DNA of 38,906 bases, from assembly GCA_934462945.1 (NCBI GenBank), contig CAKSJF010000011.1:1-38906 (forward strand). Reading direction: 5' to 3'. A program made the position numbers and the translations under genes. Source of the stretch: an uncultured Clostridia bacterium (lineage in GTDB: Bacteria; Bacillota; Clostridia; UBA1381). Shown here in pieces: positions 7,560 to 15,325 of this stretch. The first letter of the stretch is position 1; each line of letters starts with the position of its first letter. The notes below the pieces were generated by a model, which had not been told where the DNA came from, did not search any database, and worked only from the letters and a program-made list of their open reading frames with translations.

Positions 7560-7588
7560 TTGACAAATACGCAAAATCGGTTTACAAT
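7560..7588 (+). promoter_or_regulatory. Sigma-A promoter of the M16 protease pair
   Basis: TTGACA (7560-7565) begins at the base after the gpr stop codon. TACAAT (7583-7588) follows 17 bases later. The expected transcript start near 7595 supports the ATG at 7632 as the start of the next gene. Confidence 0.8.
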
Positions 7589-7631
7589 ATAGAGGATGGG
7601 TTTCCCAAATAATCTGGAAAGGAATGGTACA

Positions 7632-8906
7632 ATGCTGGAAACATTTCAAATAAATGCAAACTGCTCGCTTTATTATATTCCAATGAAGCGGCTAAAAACA
7701 ACCACGCTCGGAATATACATCCACCGCGCGTTAAATGCGGAGGAGGCATCGATGAACGCACTTCTCCCCTACGTTTTAAAGCGCGGCTCGCGGCTTTTAA
7801 AAACAAGTGCGGACATGGCGAAATATTTAGAAAATCTCTACGGCGCAAGCTGCTCGGTCGGTGTGGTGAAAAAAGGGGAGGATCAGATTCTCTGCTTTGA
7901 TGCAGAAAGCATTTCCGATCGCTATGCTCCTAACCACGAACCGCTCACAAGACGGCTTTTGGAGCTGTTTATGTCCATGCTGTTTGAGCCGTTAGTGGAA
8001 AACGACGGTTTTCTCCCCTCCTACGTGGAGCAGGAAAAGAAAAATGCCATCGACCGGATTCAAGGTTTGATTAATGACAAGCGCACCTACGCACAAATCC
8101 GTTGTCTCCGGGAAATGTGCGAGGGAAAGGCAGCGGCAATCTCAAAATTAGGAACGGTGGAGGGAATTGAAAAAATCACACCACAGTCCCTTTATACCTA
8201 CTACAAAAAGCTGCTCCGGGAATCAAGAATTGAAATTTTTGTCTGCGGAGACGCAAATATTTCCGAAATTCAGAATGCACTTTCTGTTTTCCCGTCCCCA
8301 GTGATGACGGCAGCCGTTCCGCGCTGCGGTATTTTCACACGCGAGGGCGAATTAAAGCGTGTGACCGATCATTTAGACGTAACCCAGGGAAAGCTTTCCT
8401 TAGGCTTTCGCACTAACATTTCATCAGATGATCCGGATTTCTGGGGTCTGATGGTTGGAAACAGTATTTTCGGTTCAGGCGCGCATTCCAAGCTCTTTAA
8501 TAACGTTCGCGAAAAGCTGAGTCTTTGCTATTATGCATCCAGTCAGCTGGAGCGGTTTTTAGGGTTATTGTTTGTAAATGCCGGAATTGAATTCCAGAAT
8601 TTTCAAAAAGCATATGATGAAATTCTGGTGCAGCTGCGGGCGGTGCAGTCGGGTGATATTTCCGATTTTGAATTTTCGTCCTCAGTCAATGCGCTCTTAA
8701 ACAGCTATGAATCACTCTATGATGATCAGCGGTATATGCAGAGCTTTTATTTAGGAGAACAGCTTGCCGGAACAAACTATGAAATTTCCGATTACATCAA
8801 CCGGATCAAAAAGGTGACAAAAGAGGACGTTGTTCGGGCAATGAACCGGATTTCCTTAGACACCGTTTATTTTCTGACCGGAAAGGAGGATGCAGCATGC
8901 AAATAA
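7632..8906 (+). CDS. M16-family (insulinase-like) protein lacking the zinc motif, YmfF-like
   Basis: A 424-residue protein of the M16 fold. No HxxEH motif appears in the first 100 residues, so it is probably the non-catalytic partner of the downstream gene. The later half has typical M16 features such as GLMVGNSIFGSGAHSKLF and NNVREKLSLCYYASSQ, which correspond to the substrate-binding C-terminal domain. The arrangement equals Bacillus ymfF-ymfH. I set the start at the ATG at 7632, eight bases after AAAGGA and about 37 bases after the predicted transcript start. It overlaps the next gene by ten bases, indicating coupled translation and a probable heteromeric enzyme. The substrate is unknown. 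No signal peptide is present. Confidence 0.85.
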   Translation: MLETFQINANCSLYYIPMKRLKTTTLGIYIHRALNAEEASMNALLPYVLKRGSRLLKTSADMAKYLENLYGASCSVGVVKKGEDQILCFDAESISDRYAPNHEPLTRRLLELFMSMLFEPLVENDGFLPSYVEQEKKNAIDRIQGLINDKRTYAQIRCLREMCEGKAAAISKLGTVEGIEKITPQSLYTYYKKLLRESRIEIFVCGDANISEIQNALSVFPSPVMTAAVPRCGIFTREGELKRVTDHLDVTQGKLSLGFRTNISSDDPDFWGLMVGNSIFGSGAHSKLFNNVREKLSLCYYASSQLERFLGLLFVNAGIEFQNFQKAYDEILVQLRAVQSGDISDFEFSSSVNALLNSYESLYDDQRYMQSFYLGEQLAGTNYEISDYINRIKKVTKEDVVRAMNRISLDTVYFLTGKEDAACK

Positions 8907-10180
8907 AAAAAAGAACCAACACTCTAACCGGAGAAACACTTTACGAGGGAACACATCCAAGCGGATTAAAAATCTGCATTATGCCCAAGCCCGGTTATCG
9001 GCAAAACTATGCCATTTTCGGCACACGCTACGGCTCGGTGGATTCAGAATTTATTGTCCCCGGCGAAACGGAGATCACAAAAGTGCCGGACGGAATTGCG
9101 CACTATTTAGAGCATAAAATGTTCGACATGCCGGACGGAACAAACATTTTTGACGAGTTTTCCAAAAACGGAGCAAACGCAAATGCGTTCACCTCCTTTA
9201 ACATGACCGCTTACCTGTTTTCTGCCACCTCAAAGCCTTATGAAAATTTAGCAACCCTTTTAAAATATGTACAAACTCCGTATTTTACAGCGGAAAGCGT
9301 GGAAAAGGAACAGGGCATTATCGGACAGGAAATTAAAATGTATGAGGACAGCGCAAGCTGGAAAGTCTTTTTCAACCTCTTAAACTGCCTGTATCAGAAA
9401 AATCCGGTTCGCTTAGAAATTGCCGGAACGGTGGAGAGCATTTCGCATATCACCGAGAAATACCTCTATCGCTGCTATCACACCTTTTACAATCTCTCCA
9501 ACATGCTGCTCTTTGTAACAGGGGATTTGGATGTGGAAAAGACGGTGCGTACAATTAATGATAATATTCAGGAAAACAAGCCGTTCACCGAGGAAATCAA
9601 GCGCATTTACCCGGAAGAACCAAAGGAAATTTCAGAAAGCTACCACGAGCAGAAACTGAGCGTTGCACAGCCGCTCTTTATGATCGGCTTTAAGGACAAT
9701 GACGTTGGCTATGGCGGCGAACCGCTTCTGATTAAAACCATCGAAATGAGCATTCTGACCACAATGCTGTTTGGAAAAGGCTCAACACTGTATCAGACGC
9801 TCTATGAGCAAGGATTAATTGATCCCGGCTTTAGCGCTGAATACAACCCCGAGATTTCCTATTGCTTTACGGCAATTGAAGGTGAATCAAAAGATCCTAA
9901 GCGCGTGTATGAAATGATTTTAGATTACCTCGCTGATTTTGAACCGAACGAGGACGACTTTAACCGGATCAAAAAGGTGATCTGGGGCGACTATATCCGT
10001 TCCCATAACGACCTGGAGGAATTTGCGCACACTTATCTGTCCCTTTCCTTTACCGGTGCAGATTATTTCGACTATCACAGTGCTTATGAAAAAGTAACCT
10101 TTGAGGGAACGAAAAAGCGGTTCTATGAGCAATTCAACCGCGACCGCTCCGCTCTTTCGGTGATTCTTCCGACAGATTAA
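8897..10180 (+). CDS. M16-family zinc metalloprotease, YmfH-like
   Basis: A 427-residue M16 peptidase with the inverted zinc motif HYLEH at residues 69-73 and the third zinc ligand expected in EQGIIGQEIKMYEDS near residue 149. Both catalytic elements are intact. Homologues (YmfH, AlbF-like) are cytoplasmic peptidases. Some work with a motif-less partner to process peptides, and the gene just upstream is such a partner. The ATG follows AAGGAGGA at seven bases. A terminator at 10190-10221 closes the two-gene unit. Related pairs occur in bacteriocin or peptide-maturation clusters, but no precursor peptide or radical-SAM gene is nearby, so a housekeeping role is more likely. Confidence 0.9.
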   Translation: MQIKKRTNTLTGETLYEGTHPSGLKICIMPKPGYRQNYAIFGTRYGSVDSEFIVPGETEITKVPDGIAHYLEHKMFDMPDGTNIFDEFSKNGANANAFTSFNMTAYLFSATSKPYENLATLLKYVQTPYFTAESVEKEQGIIGQEIKMYEDSASWKVFFNLLNCLYQKNPVRLEIAGTVESISHITEKYLYRCYHTFYNLSNMLLFVTGDLDVEKTVRTINDNIQENKPFTEEIKRIYPEEPKEISESYHEQKLSVAQPLFMIGFKDNDVGYGGEPLLIKTIEMSILTTMLFGKGSTLYQTLYEQGLIDPGFSAEYNPEISYCFTAIEGESKDPKRVYEMILDYLADFEPNEDDFNRIKKVIWGDYIRSHNDLEEFAHTYLSLSFTGADYFDYHSAYEKVTFEGTKKRFYEQFNRDRSALSVILPTD

Positions 10181-10189
10181 AGCATTTCA

Positions 10190-10221
10190 CTTCCCCTTTT
10201 TTAACAGAGGGGAAGCGTTTT
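10190..10221 (+). terminator. Rho-independent terminator after the M16 pair
   Basis: CTTCCCC (10190-10196) pairs with GGGGAAG (10209-10215), followed by CGTTTT. Confidence 0.75.
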
Positions 10222-10225
10222 AATA

Positions 10226-10280
10226 TTAAGGGAATCTTAAGAATTGTCTTTGTGAAATATTAAGAATTGTTTGCTATAAT
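10226..10280 (+). promoter_or_regulatory. Two-component operon promoter with direct-repeat operator
   Basis: TATAAT at 10275-10280 is the -10 box. No good -35 lies 17 bases upstream. Instead the 11-base sequence TTAAGAATTGT occurs at 10237 and again at 10260, and a degenerate copy (TTAAGGGAATC) sits at 10226, 11 bases before the first. Spacing of 11 and 23 bases puts the copies on one helix face, as for OmpR/PhoP-type regulators that activate from boxes over the -35. This suggests autoregulation by the response regulator encoded next. Confidence 0.65.
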
Positions 10281-10307
10281 AAACATGTAAACGGAGGTGT
10301 GTGGAAC

Positions 10308-10988
10308 ATGAACATCCTGATTGTGGATGATGACTGCGAGATTGTAGACAGTATTGCAATCTTTCTTGCGGCAGAGGGGTATGGAATTATCAAGGCATAT
10401 GACGGCATGGAGGCATTGGAACTGCTTTCTGAGGAGGACATTCATCTGATGCTCTTAGACATCATGATGCCGAGATTAGACGGAATCAAAACGCTTTTAA
10501 AGCTTCGGGAATCGAAAAATATCCCGGTCATTCTGATTTCCGCAAAATCGGAGGACGCGGACAAAATTTTCGGTCTGACCGCCGGTGCGGATGATTACAT
10601 CACAAAACCCTTTAACCCCTCCGAGCTGGTAGCGCGCGTAAAATCCCAGCTCAGACGTTACACAAAGCTTGGGGCAATGAACGAAAAGACCGGTGTTATT
10701 TCCGTTGGTGCGCTCACACTAAATACGGAGGAAAAAAGCGTGACCGTTGAGGGAGAACCGGTGCATGTGACGCCGATTGAATACAAAATTCTTGCCCTGC
10801 TTGCAAAAAACCGCGGCAAAGTGTTTTCCACCGAGGAAATCTATCAGCGCGTCTGGAACGACCGCATGGTGGTCGGCGACAACACCATCGCCGTACATAT
10901 CCGCCACATCCGTGAAAAAATCGAGATCAATCCCAAAGAACCGCGCTACATCAAGGTGGTATGGGGGATTGGTTACAAAATGATTTAA
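10308..10988 (+). CDS. OmpR-family response regulator
   Basis: A 226-residue two-domain response regulator. The receiver domain starts MNILIVDDDCEIVDS with the acidic pocket. The phospho-acceptor aspartate is residue 51 in LLLDIMMPRLDG, and the conserved lysine follows in ITKPFNPSELVARV. The C-terminal winged helix includes VHVTPIEYKILALLAKN, the recognition region VGDNTIAVHIRHIREKI and the closing VVWGIGYKM. It resembles VanR-type regulators. The ATG at 10308 follows ACGGAGGTG; an upstream GTG at 10299 overlaps that site. The partner kinase follows 65 bases downstream. The direct repeats in its promoter suggest that it controls its own operon. The regulon cannot be read from sequence. Confidence 0.93.
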   Translation: MNILIVDDDCEIVDSIAIFLAAEGYGIIKAYDGMEALELLSEEDIHLMLLDIMMPRLDGIKTLLKLRESKNIPVILISAKSEDADKIFGLTAGADDYITKPFNPSELVARVKSQLRRYTKLGAMNEKTGVISVGALTLNTEEKSVTVEGEPVHVTPIEYKILALLAKNRGKVFSTEEIYQRVWNDRMVVGDNTIAVHIRHIREKIEINPKEPRYIKVVWGIGYKMI

Positions 10989-11053
10989 GAGGCATTAAAA
11001 TTCTGCACTCTTTTTTGCATCCCTCTGAATCATTCTTAAAGGAGGATATTATC

Positions 11054-12934
11054 ATGAAACAATTTCTTTACGCAAAAACAACAAAAATCATTGCGGCAAT
11101 TCTTTTTGCCGCGATGCTCTCCGGCATCACCGGACTGATTTTCTACGGTATGTTTCAGTTAAACAGTGAGGATGTCGTCTATCATTTAGAACAAAGCTAT
11201 GACGAGGGCAATACAGAGCTATCCGACAAACTCTTTCGTCTGGCAAGGAAAATTGAATCTGCAATCAGCGAAACCACTGACCGCTATCCGGAGGAGGAAA
11301 TTTCGTATTTTTCGGAAAATGCTGCGCTCTTTTTAGATCGCACGCTCCGGGAAAATCTTTCCTACATAAACAAAAACGAAATTCTATACTATGCAGTCGT
11401 CAACGGAATTGCCTACACTAACTGCGAGGATTCCGATCCTGCAAGCTATCAGTCCGCAGGGTACTATATCATGACAGATGAAAGCGGCTCTTATGCACGT
11501 ACCTATCAGGAGGCAAGTTTATATTTTACTGTCCCCGTCACGCTCTATGCAAAAATCACACCGGAATATGTAACCAAAATGCAGTCGCTTTGGTTTGAAC
11601 AAAGGCAGCTTGTGCTTTCCTCTGCTGCAATCTGTGCCGTGCTGTTACTGCTTGCAATCGGACTTTTGATTTACCTGATCTGTGTTTCCGGAAAATCGGC
11701 AGAAGATCGGGAGGTTCATCTTTCTGTAATCGACAATTGGTTTACGGAAATCGGTGTATTCGCGCTGTTTCTGTTACCGGTAATTGCCATCATTACCACC
11801 GCCTTTGGATTTACCGGCTTATCAAATCACAGGGTTTCCTATGTCCTGTCGATCGGATTTTCAGCTGGAGCAATGTTTCTGATCACACTTCTGACCGAAG
11901 CTGTGTTTTTCTCTCTGATTCGAAAACTGAAAGCAAAATGCTTTTTAAAAACCTCACTGACCTACCGGATTCTTAGAAAGATATTTCAGATTCTGTCCGC
12001 ACTCGGCAAAAATCTTTCTTCTATTTCCGATAAGAAAACCGGATATATCGTCGGCTTTTTCCTCGGCTACCGCCGGTATCATTTATTTGAGGAATTGCAG
12101 CATGCGCTTTCTGCTCTTGCCCACGGAGACACAAGCTACCAGATTTCCGATCCGGGCGAAAGCGTGTTAGGCGTCATGTGCCAGGATGTAAACCGGATCA
12201 ACGACGGAATGAAAGCGTCCGTAGAGCAGGCAGTCAAGGCTGAACGGATGAAAACCGAACTGATTACAAACGTTTCGCACGATTTAAAAACTCCCCTCAC
12301 CTCGATTATCAACTACACAAAGCTTTTAGAGGAAATGGAGCTTTCCCCGGAGGAGGCAGGAGATTATGTAAAGATTATTGCAAAGAAAAGCGACCGCCTA
12401 AAGCAGCTGACCTCTGATCTTTTTGACATTTCAAAGGTGCAGAGCGGAAATGAAAACATTGAATTTGAAACATTAGACGCGTCCGAATTGATTACCCAGG
12501 CGATGGGCGAATCAGATCAGGAAATCAAAGATTCCGGATTGTCCTTTTGCACCCGGCTTTCTGAAAACCTGTATATCTCGGCAGACGGAAAGAAAATGTC
12601 GCGCGTGATTGGTAATTTAATCGGCAACATTCTAAAGTACGCACAAAAGGGGACACGCGTTTTTCTTTCGGTTTTTGAAAAAGATACAATGGTTGTGATT
12701 GAATTAAAAAACACCTCTGCTTCCCCGCTCGACTTTGACGAAAATGAAATCACCGAACGCTTTGTCCGCGGAGATTCCTCCCGTTCCAAGGAGGGAAACG
12801 GCTTAGGACTTGCCATTGCAAAAAGCTACACCCTCGCTTGCGGAGGTGATTTTCAGATCGGCATAGACGGCGACCTCTTTAAGGTGACTCTCACATTCCG
12901 AAAACAATCAAAGGATGAGGAAGTTTCCCATTAA
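11054..12934 (+). CDS. Membrane sensor histidine kinase
   Basis: A 626-residue kinase partner of the preceding regulator. One membrane segment near residues 10-34 is followed by an extracellular domain of about 150 residues, then three further hydrophobic segments (about 188-214, 233-255, 263-288). A HAMP-like linker leads to the HisKA domain, with the phospho-histidine at residue 409 in NVSHDLKTPLTSI. The ATPase domain shows the N box NLIGNILKYAQ, an F-box-like ITERFVRGDSSRS and the G2 box GNGLGLAIAKSY. The first glycine box is degenerate, as in several VanS-like kinases. The ATG at 11054 follows AAAGGAGGA. The cluster of three membrane segments before the kinase core is more than in the simplest two-TM sensors, so membrane-state sensing is possible. 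Confidence 0.92.
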   Translation: MKQFLYAKTTKIIAAILFAAMLSGITGLIFYGMFQLNSEDVVYHLEQSYDEGNTELSDKLFRLARKIESAISETTDRYPEEEISYFSENAALFLDRTLRENLSYINKNEILYYAVVNGIAYTNCEDSDPASYQSAGYYIMTDESGSYARTYQEASLYFTVPVTLYAKITPEYVTKMQSLWFEQRQLVLSSAAICAVLLLLAIGLLIYLICVSGKSAEDREVHLSVIDNWFTEIGVFALFLLPVIAIITTAFGFTGLSNHRVSYVLSIGFSAGAMFLITLLTEAVFFSLIRKLKAKCFLKTSLTYRILRKIFQILSALGKNLSSISDKKTGYIVGFFLGYRRYHLFEELQHALSALAHGDTSYQISDPGESVLGVMCQDVNRINDGMKASVEQAVKAERMKTELITNVSHDLKTPLTSIINYTKLLEEMELSPEEAGDYVKIIAKKSDRLKQLTSDLFDISKVQSGNENIEFETLDASELITQAMGESDQEIKDSGLSFCTRLSENLYISADGKKMSRVIGNLIGNILKYAQKGTRVFLSVFEKDTMVVIELKNTSASPLDFDENEITERFVRGDSSRSKEGNGLGLAIAKSYTLACGGDFQIGIDGDLFKVTLTFRKQSKDEEVSH

Positions 12935-12938
12935 TTTT

Positions 12939-12973
12939 AAAATGGTGCAGATTCGATTCTGCACCATTTTTAT
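12939..12973. terminator. Bidirectional terminator between convergent genes
   Basis: AAAATGGTGCAGA (12939-12951) is a perfect 13-bp complement of TCTGCACCATTTT (12958-12970) around TTCGAT. The ends give a T-run in both directions. It serves the kinase on the plus strand and the deacetylase on the minus strand, whose stop codon touches the stem. Confidence 0.9.
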
Positions 12974-13836
12974 ATTTGATCTAAAGTTTTAAACACAAAC
13001 CCCTGTCCGATTAAATATTCAATTACCTGCGGAAGTGCGTCTGCCGTGGTGGATTTTGCAGCTGCGTCATGCATCAGGATCACTACATCCTCTGACCCGG
13101 TTGTCTTTTTCACACGGTCCAAAAGCTCCTCTGCTGTTCTTTTGCCGCCCTCTGCGTCTCCGTTTAAAGCATTCCAGTCGCACCAGCGGATTCCCTCCGA
13201 TGCAAGCTTTTCTTTATATTTCTGCTTGTTTTCTCCCCAGGTTCCGGCATTGTAGCCGCCGCCCGGGAAACGGAATACACGTTCTCTTAACGGCTTTCCC
13301 TCTACATTTGCAATCAGATCGTAGGTTGTATTGATTTCATTCATAAACGCAGTCTCATCCGCATACAGTTTACTATAGGAATGAGAATAACTATGATTGG
13401 CTAAAAGGTGTCCCTCATCATAAACTCTGCGTGCCATATCCGGGTTTTGCTCAATCAGCGAGCCAACCATAAAAAAGGTTGCTTTCACCTGATACCTGCG
13501 CAGGGTGTCTAAAATACGCGGTGTGACCGATTTTGTCGGTCCGTCGTCAAAGGTGAGATAACAGGTTCGTATTCCGTCCGAAACCTTGGCTGCCTTTAGG
13601 AGGTCTGCCGCCTTTTCAGCCGGCTGCGGATAGATATATGGCATTTCCTCCGGGGTTTGCGCCTCGGTTTGCTGATTTTGGGAATTGTCCGCTGGGACAC
13701 TTTTTTTTCCCGACAGGACTGCAAAGACAATTACGGCCAGTAGCACAAAAAGCGTCAGAAAAAAGATCATTCTTCTTTTTTTCTGCTGCCGTTTTCTGGC
13801 TCTGCGCCGCTGCTGTCTTGTTTCAATTTCATTCAT
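12970..13836 (-). CDS. Membrane-anchored polysaccharide deacetylase (NodB family)
   Basis: A 288-residue carbohydrate esterase 4 protein. A very basic N-terminus (RQQRRRARKRQQKKRR) precedes one membrane segment near 23-44, followed by an acidic, glutamine-rich linker, so the catalytic domain is outside the membrane. The NodB motifs are complete: TFDDGPTKS with both aspartates, NHSYSHSYSKLY with the two zinc histidines, RFPGGGYN, and ILMHDAAAKS with the late catalytic histidine. This predicts N-deacetylation of cell-wall GlcNAc, as for PgdA, which protects against lysozyme. A GTG at 13839 directly before the ATG is an alternative start; both follow GGAGGAG. It is convergent with the kinase and divergent from a second deacetylase. 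Confidence 0.92.
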   Translation of the reverse strand: MNEIETRQQRRRARKRQQKKRRMIFFLTLFVLLAVIVFAVLSGKKSVPADNSQNQQTEAQTPEEMPYIYPQPAEKAADLLKAAKVSDGIRTCYLTFDDGPTKSVTPRILDTLRRYQVKATFFMVGSLIEQNPDMARRVYDEGHLLANHSYSHSYSKLYADETAFMNEINTTYDLIANVEGKPLRERVFRFPGGGYNAGTWGENKQKYKEKLASEGIRWCDWNALNGDAEGGKRTAEELLDRVKKTTGSEDVVILMHDAAAKSTTADALPQVIEYLIGQGFVFKTLDQI

Positions 13837-13873
13837 CACTTTGCTACTCCTCCCGACTCATTCTCTTACTTAC

Positions 13874-13902
13874 AGTATACTACATTTTCTTTCAAAAATC
13901 AA
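13874..13902 (-). promoter_or_regulatory. Sigma-A promoter of the membrane-anchored deacetylase
   Basis: On the minus strand TTGATT (13902-13897) and TATACT (13879-13874) are separated by 17 bases, about 35 bases upstream of the coding start. Confidence 0.65.
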
Positions 13903-13944
13903 CAGGATTCTGCGAGAAATCTAAAAAAGAAAGGCTGTCATTCT

Positions 13945-14796
13945 ATGAAGAAAATTTTACTTGCTATTGCTGCTGTGATACTTCTTTCCGGCTGCGGAGA
14001 AAATCCGTGTGAGGATCATCCGCCGTTTCAGGAACCGCAGGAATCTGCCGCTCCATCTCCCACCGCACCGCCAAAAGAAATCCACGATTCGGATTTTTCC
14101 GCGCTTGATAACCGCGGCTCCGGCTGGGGATTCAAAAAGGAAAAAGGGCAGGAACCGGAAATTTTTCTGGAAACCCAGGCATTATTTCAAAAATATGACG
14201 CGTTTTATCTTGATCCCAAGCGCACCAAAACTATCTATCTGACCTTTGATGAGGGGTATGAAAACGGCTACACCGGACAGATTTTAGACACACTAAAAAA
14301 ACTTCAGATTCCGGCGGCATTTTTTATCACTGAACCGTATCTGCGCACCGAAAAAGAACTGGTGTCAAGGATGGTCAGCGAGGGACATACCGTGGGAAAC
14401 CACACCGTCCACCACCCCAACCTCCCAAAACTAAATAGCGCCGAGGCAATGGCAAAGGAGCTTTCCGATCTGAACGAACAATTTCTTTCCGAATACGGCA
14501 TTCCGATGCAGTTTATGCGTCCGCCGGAGGGAGAATACAGTGAGCGCGTCTTGGCTGTCAGCCAGGCAATGGGATATAAAACCGTATTCTGGAGCTTTGC
14601 ATACCGGGATTGGGATCCGAAAAAACAGCAAGGCGCAGACTACGCATTTTCCCAGATCACTCCCTATCTGCACGACGGCGCAATCCTCCTGCTCCATGCC
14701 GTTTCCAAGGATAATGCCGATGCCCTCGAATCCATCCTCACCTATGCCACAGATCAGGGGTATCAGTTTGGCAGTCTCGATCAGCTGCACTATTAA
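13945..14796 (+). CDS. PdaA-like polysaccharide deacetylase lipoprotein
   Basis: A 283-residue NodB-fold protein. The first 18 residues are a lipoprotein signal ending in LLSGC, so it is predicted to be anchored outside the membrane by lipid. The core resembles PdaA, which deacetylates muramic acid to form the muramic delta-lactam of spore cortex: YLTFDEGYENGYTGQILDTL, NHTVHHPNLPKL, MRPPEGEYSERVL, FWSFAYRDWDP and LLLHAVSKDN. In the usual NodB motif TFDDG the second aspartate is a metal ligand. Here it is glutamate; PdaA proteins also deviate at this place. A gpr gene in the same window fits a sporulation role. The ribosome-binding site is the modest GAAAGG. No firm sigma-G promoter is visible. 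Confidence 0.85.
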   Translation: MKKILLAIAAVILLSGCGENPCEDHPPFQEPQESAAPSPTAPPKEIHDSDFSALDNRGSGWGFKKEKGQEPEIFLETQALFQKYDAFYLDPKRTKTIYLTFDEGYENGYTGQILDTLKKLQIPAAFFITEPYLRTEKELVSRMVSEGHTVGNHTVHHPNLPKLNSAEAMAKELSDLNEQFLSEYGIPMQFMRPPEGEYSERVLAVSQAMGYKTVFWSFAYRDWDPKKQQGADYAFSQITPYLHDGAILLLHAVSKDNADALESILTYATDQGYQFGSLDQLHY

Positions 14797-14861
14797 AATA
14801 TAATCATAGGATATGAAAAAACAGAAAAAAATATTTGTCGGAACCACAATGATATAAATGT

Positions 14862-14890
14862 TTGACATTCTGTCAATTGTATGCTATAAT
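14862..14890 (+). promoter_or_regulatory. Consensus promoter with overlapping palindrome
   Basis: TTGACA (14862-14867) and TATAAT (14885-14890) are perfect boxes 17 bases apart. The -35 is the left arm of TTGACA-TTC-TGTCAA (14862-14876), a perfect 6-bp inverted repeat that may be an operator, for example for autorepression by the metal regulator encoded downstream. Confidence 0.8.
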
Positions 14891-14921
14891 AAAGATATTA
14901 CATATTAAAGCAGGTGTCACT

Positions 14922-15289
14922 ATGGTTATCAAGGAATCCGCGGAGAATTATCTGGAGGCAATCCTCATGATAAAGCGGAAAAAGGGGAATGTACGCAGTA
15001 TTGATATTGCAAATCAATTAAATTTTACTAAACCGAGTGTTTCGGTTGCGATGAAATCGTTCCGCGAGGAAGAATATATCACAATGACGGCAATATTACA
15101 CTGACCGAAAAGGGTCTTGCCATTGCACAGAAGGTTTACGAACGGCATGAAGTGATTGCAAAGGCGCTGATCGCCTTAGGTGTTCCGGAGGAAATTGCCT
15201 ATGAGGACAGCTGCAAGGTAGAGCATGACATCAGCCAGGAAACCTTTGACCGGTTAAAGGATTATTTAAAGAAAAAGAATATTCAATAA
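14922..15289 (+). pseudogene. DtxR/MntR-family metal-dependent regulator, frameshifted
   Basis: The first 55 codons encode a DtxR/MntR winged helix: ESAENYLEAILMIKRKKGN, then IDIANQLNFTKPSVSVAMK and YITM. The frame then runs into a stop at 15104 after five unrelated residues. From about 15086 another frame continues exactly where expected (DGNITLTEKGLAIAQKVY) to a stop at 15287-15289, including RHEVIAKAL, CKVEHDIS and DRLKDYLKKKN. Inserting one base at ATG|ACGG would restore a single 122-residue protein with the MntR metal ligands (E near 11, H in RHEV, E and H in VEHD). The domain order is otherwise intact. It may be a recent loss of function, a sequencing error, or rarely programmed frameshifting. 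The promoter is consensus. Confidence 0.85.
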
Positions 15290-15325
15290 CAAGAAAAGCA
15301 CGCGCATGCGTGCTTTTCTTGTTAT
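15286..15325. terminator. Bidirectional terminator containing both stop codons
   Basis: A perfect 18-bp stem (15286-15303 with 15308-15325) has the tetraloop GCAT. The left arm contains the stop of the DtxR-type gene (15287-15289) and the right arm that of the minus-strand GLUG gene (15322-15324). Confidence 0.85.

Noticed and set aside
13855..13890. Sigma-G promoter for the PdaA-like gene
   Set aside because: TATACTA is present but no sigma-G -35 lies at the right distance, and the same bases form the minus-strand promoter of the other deacetylase.
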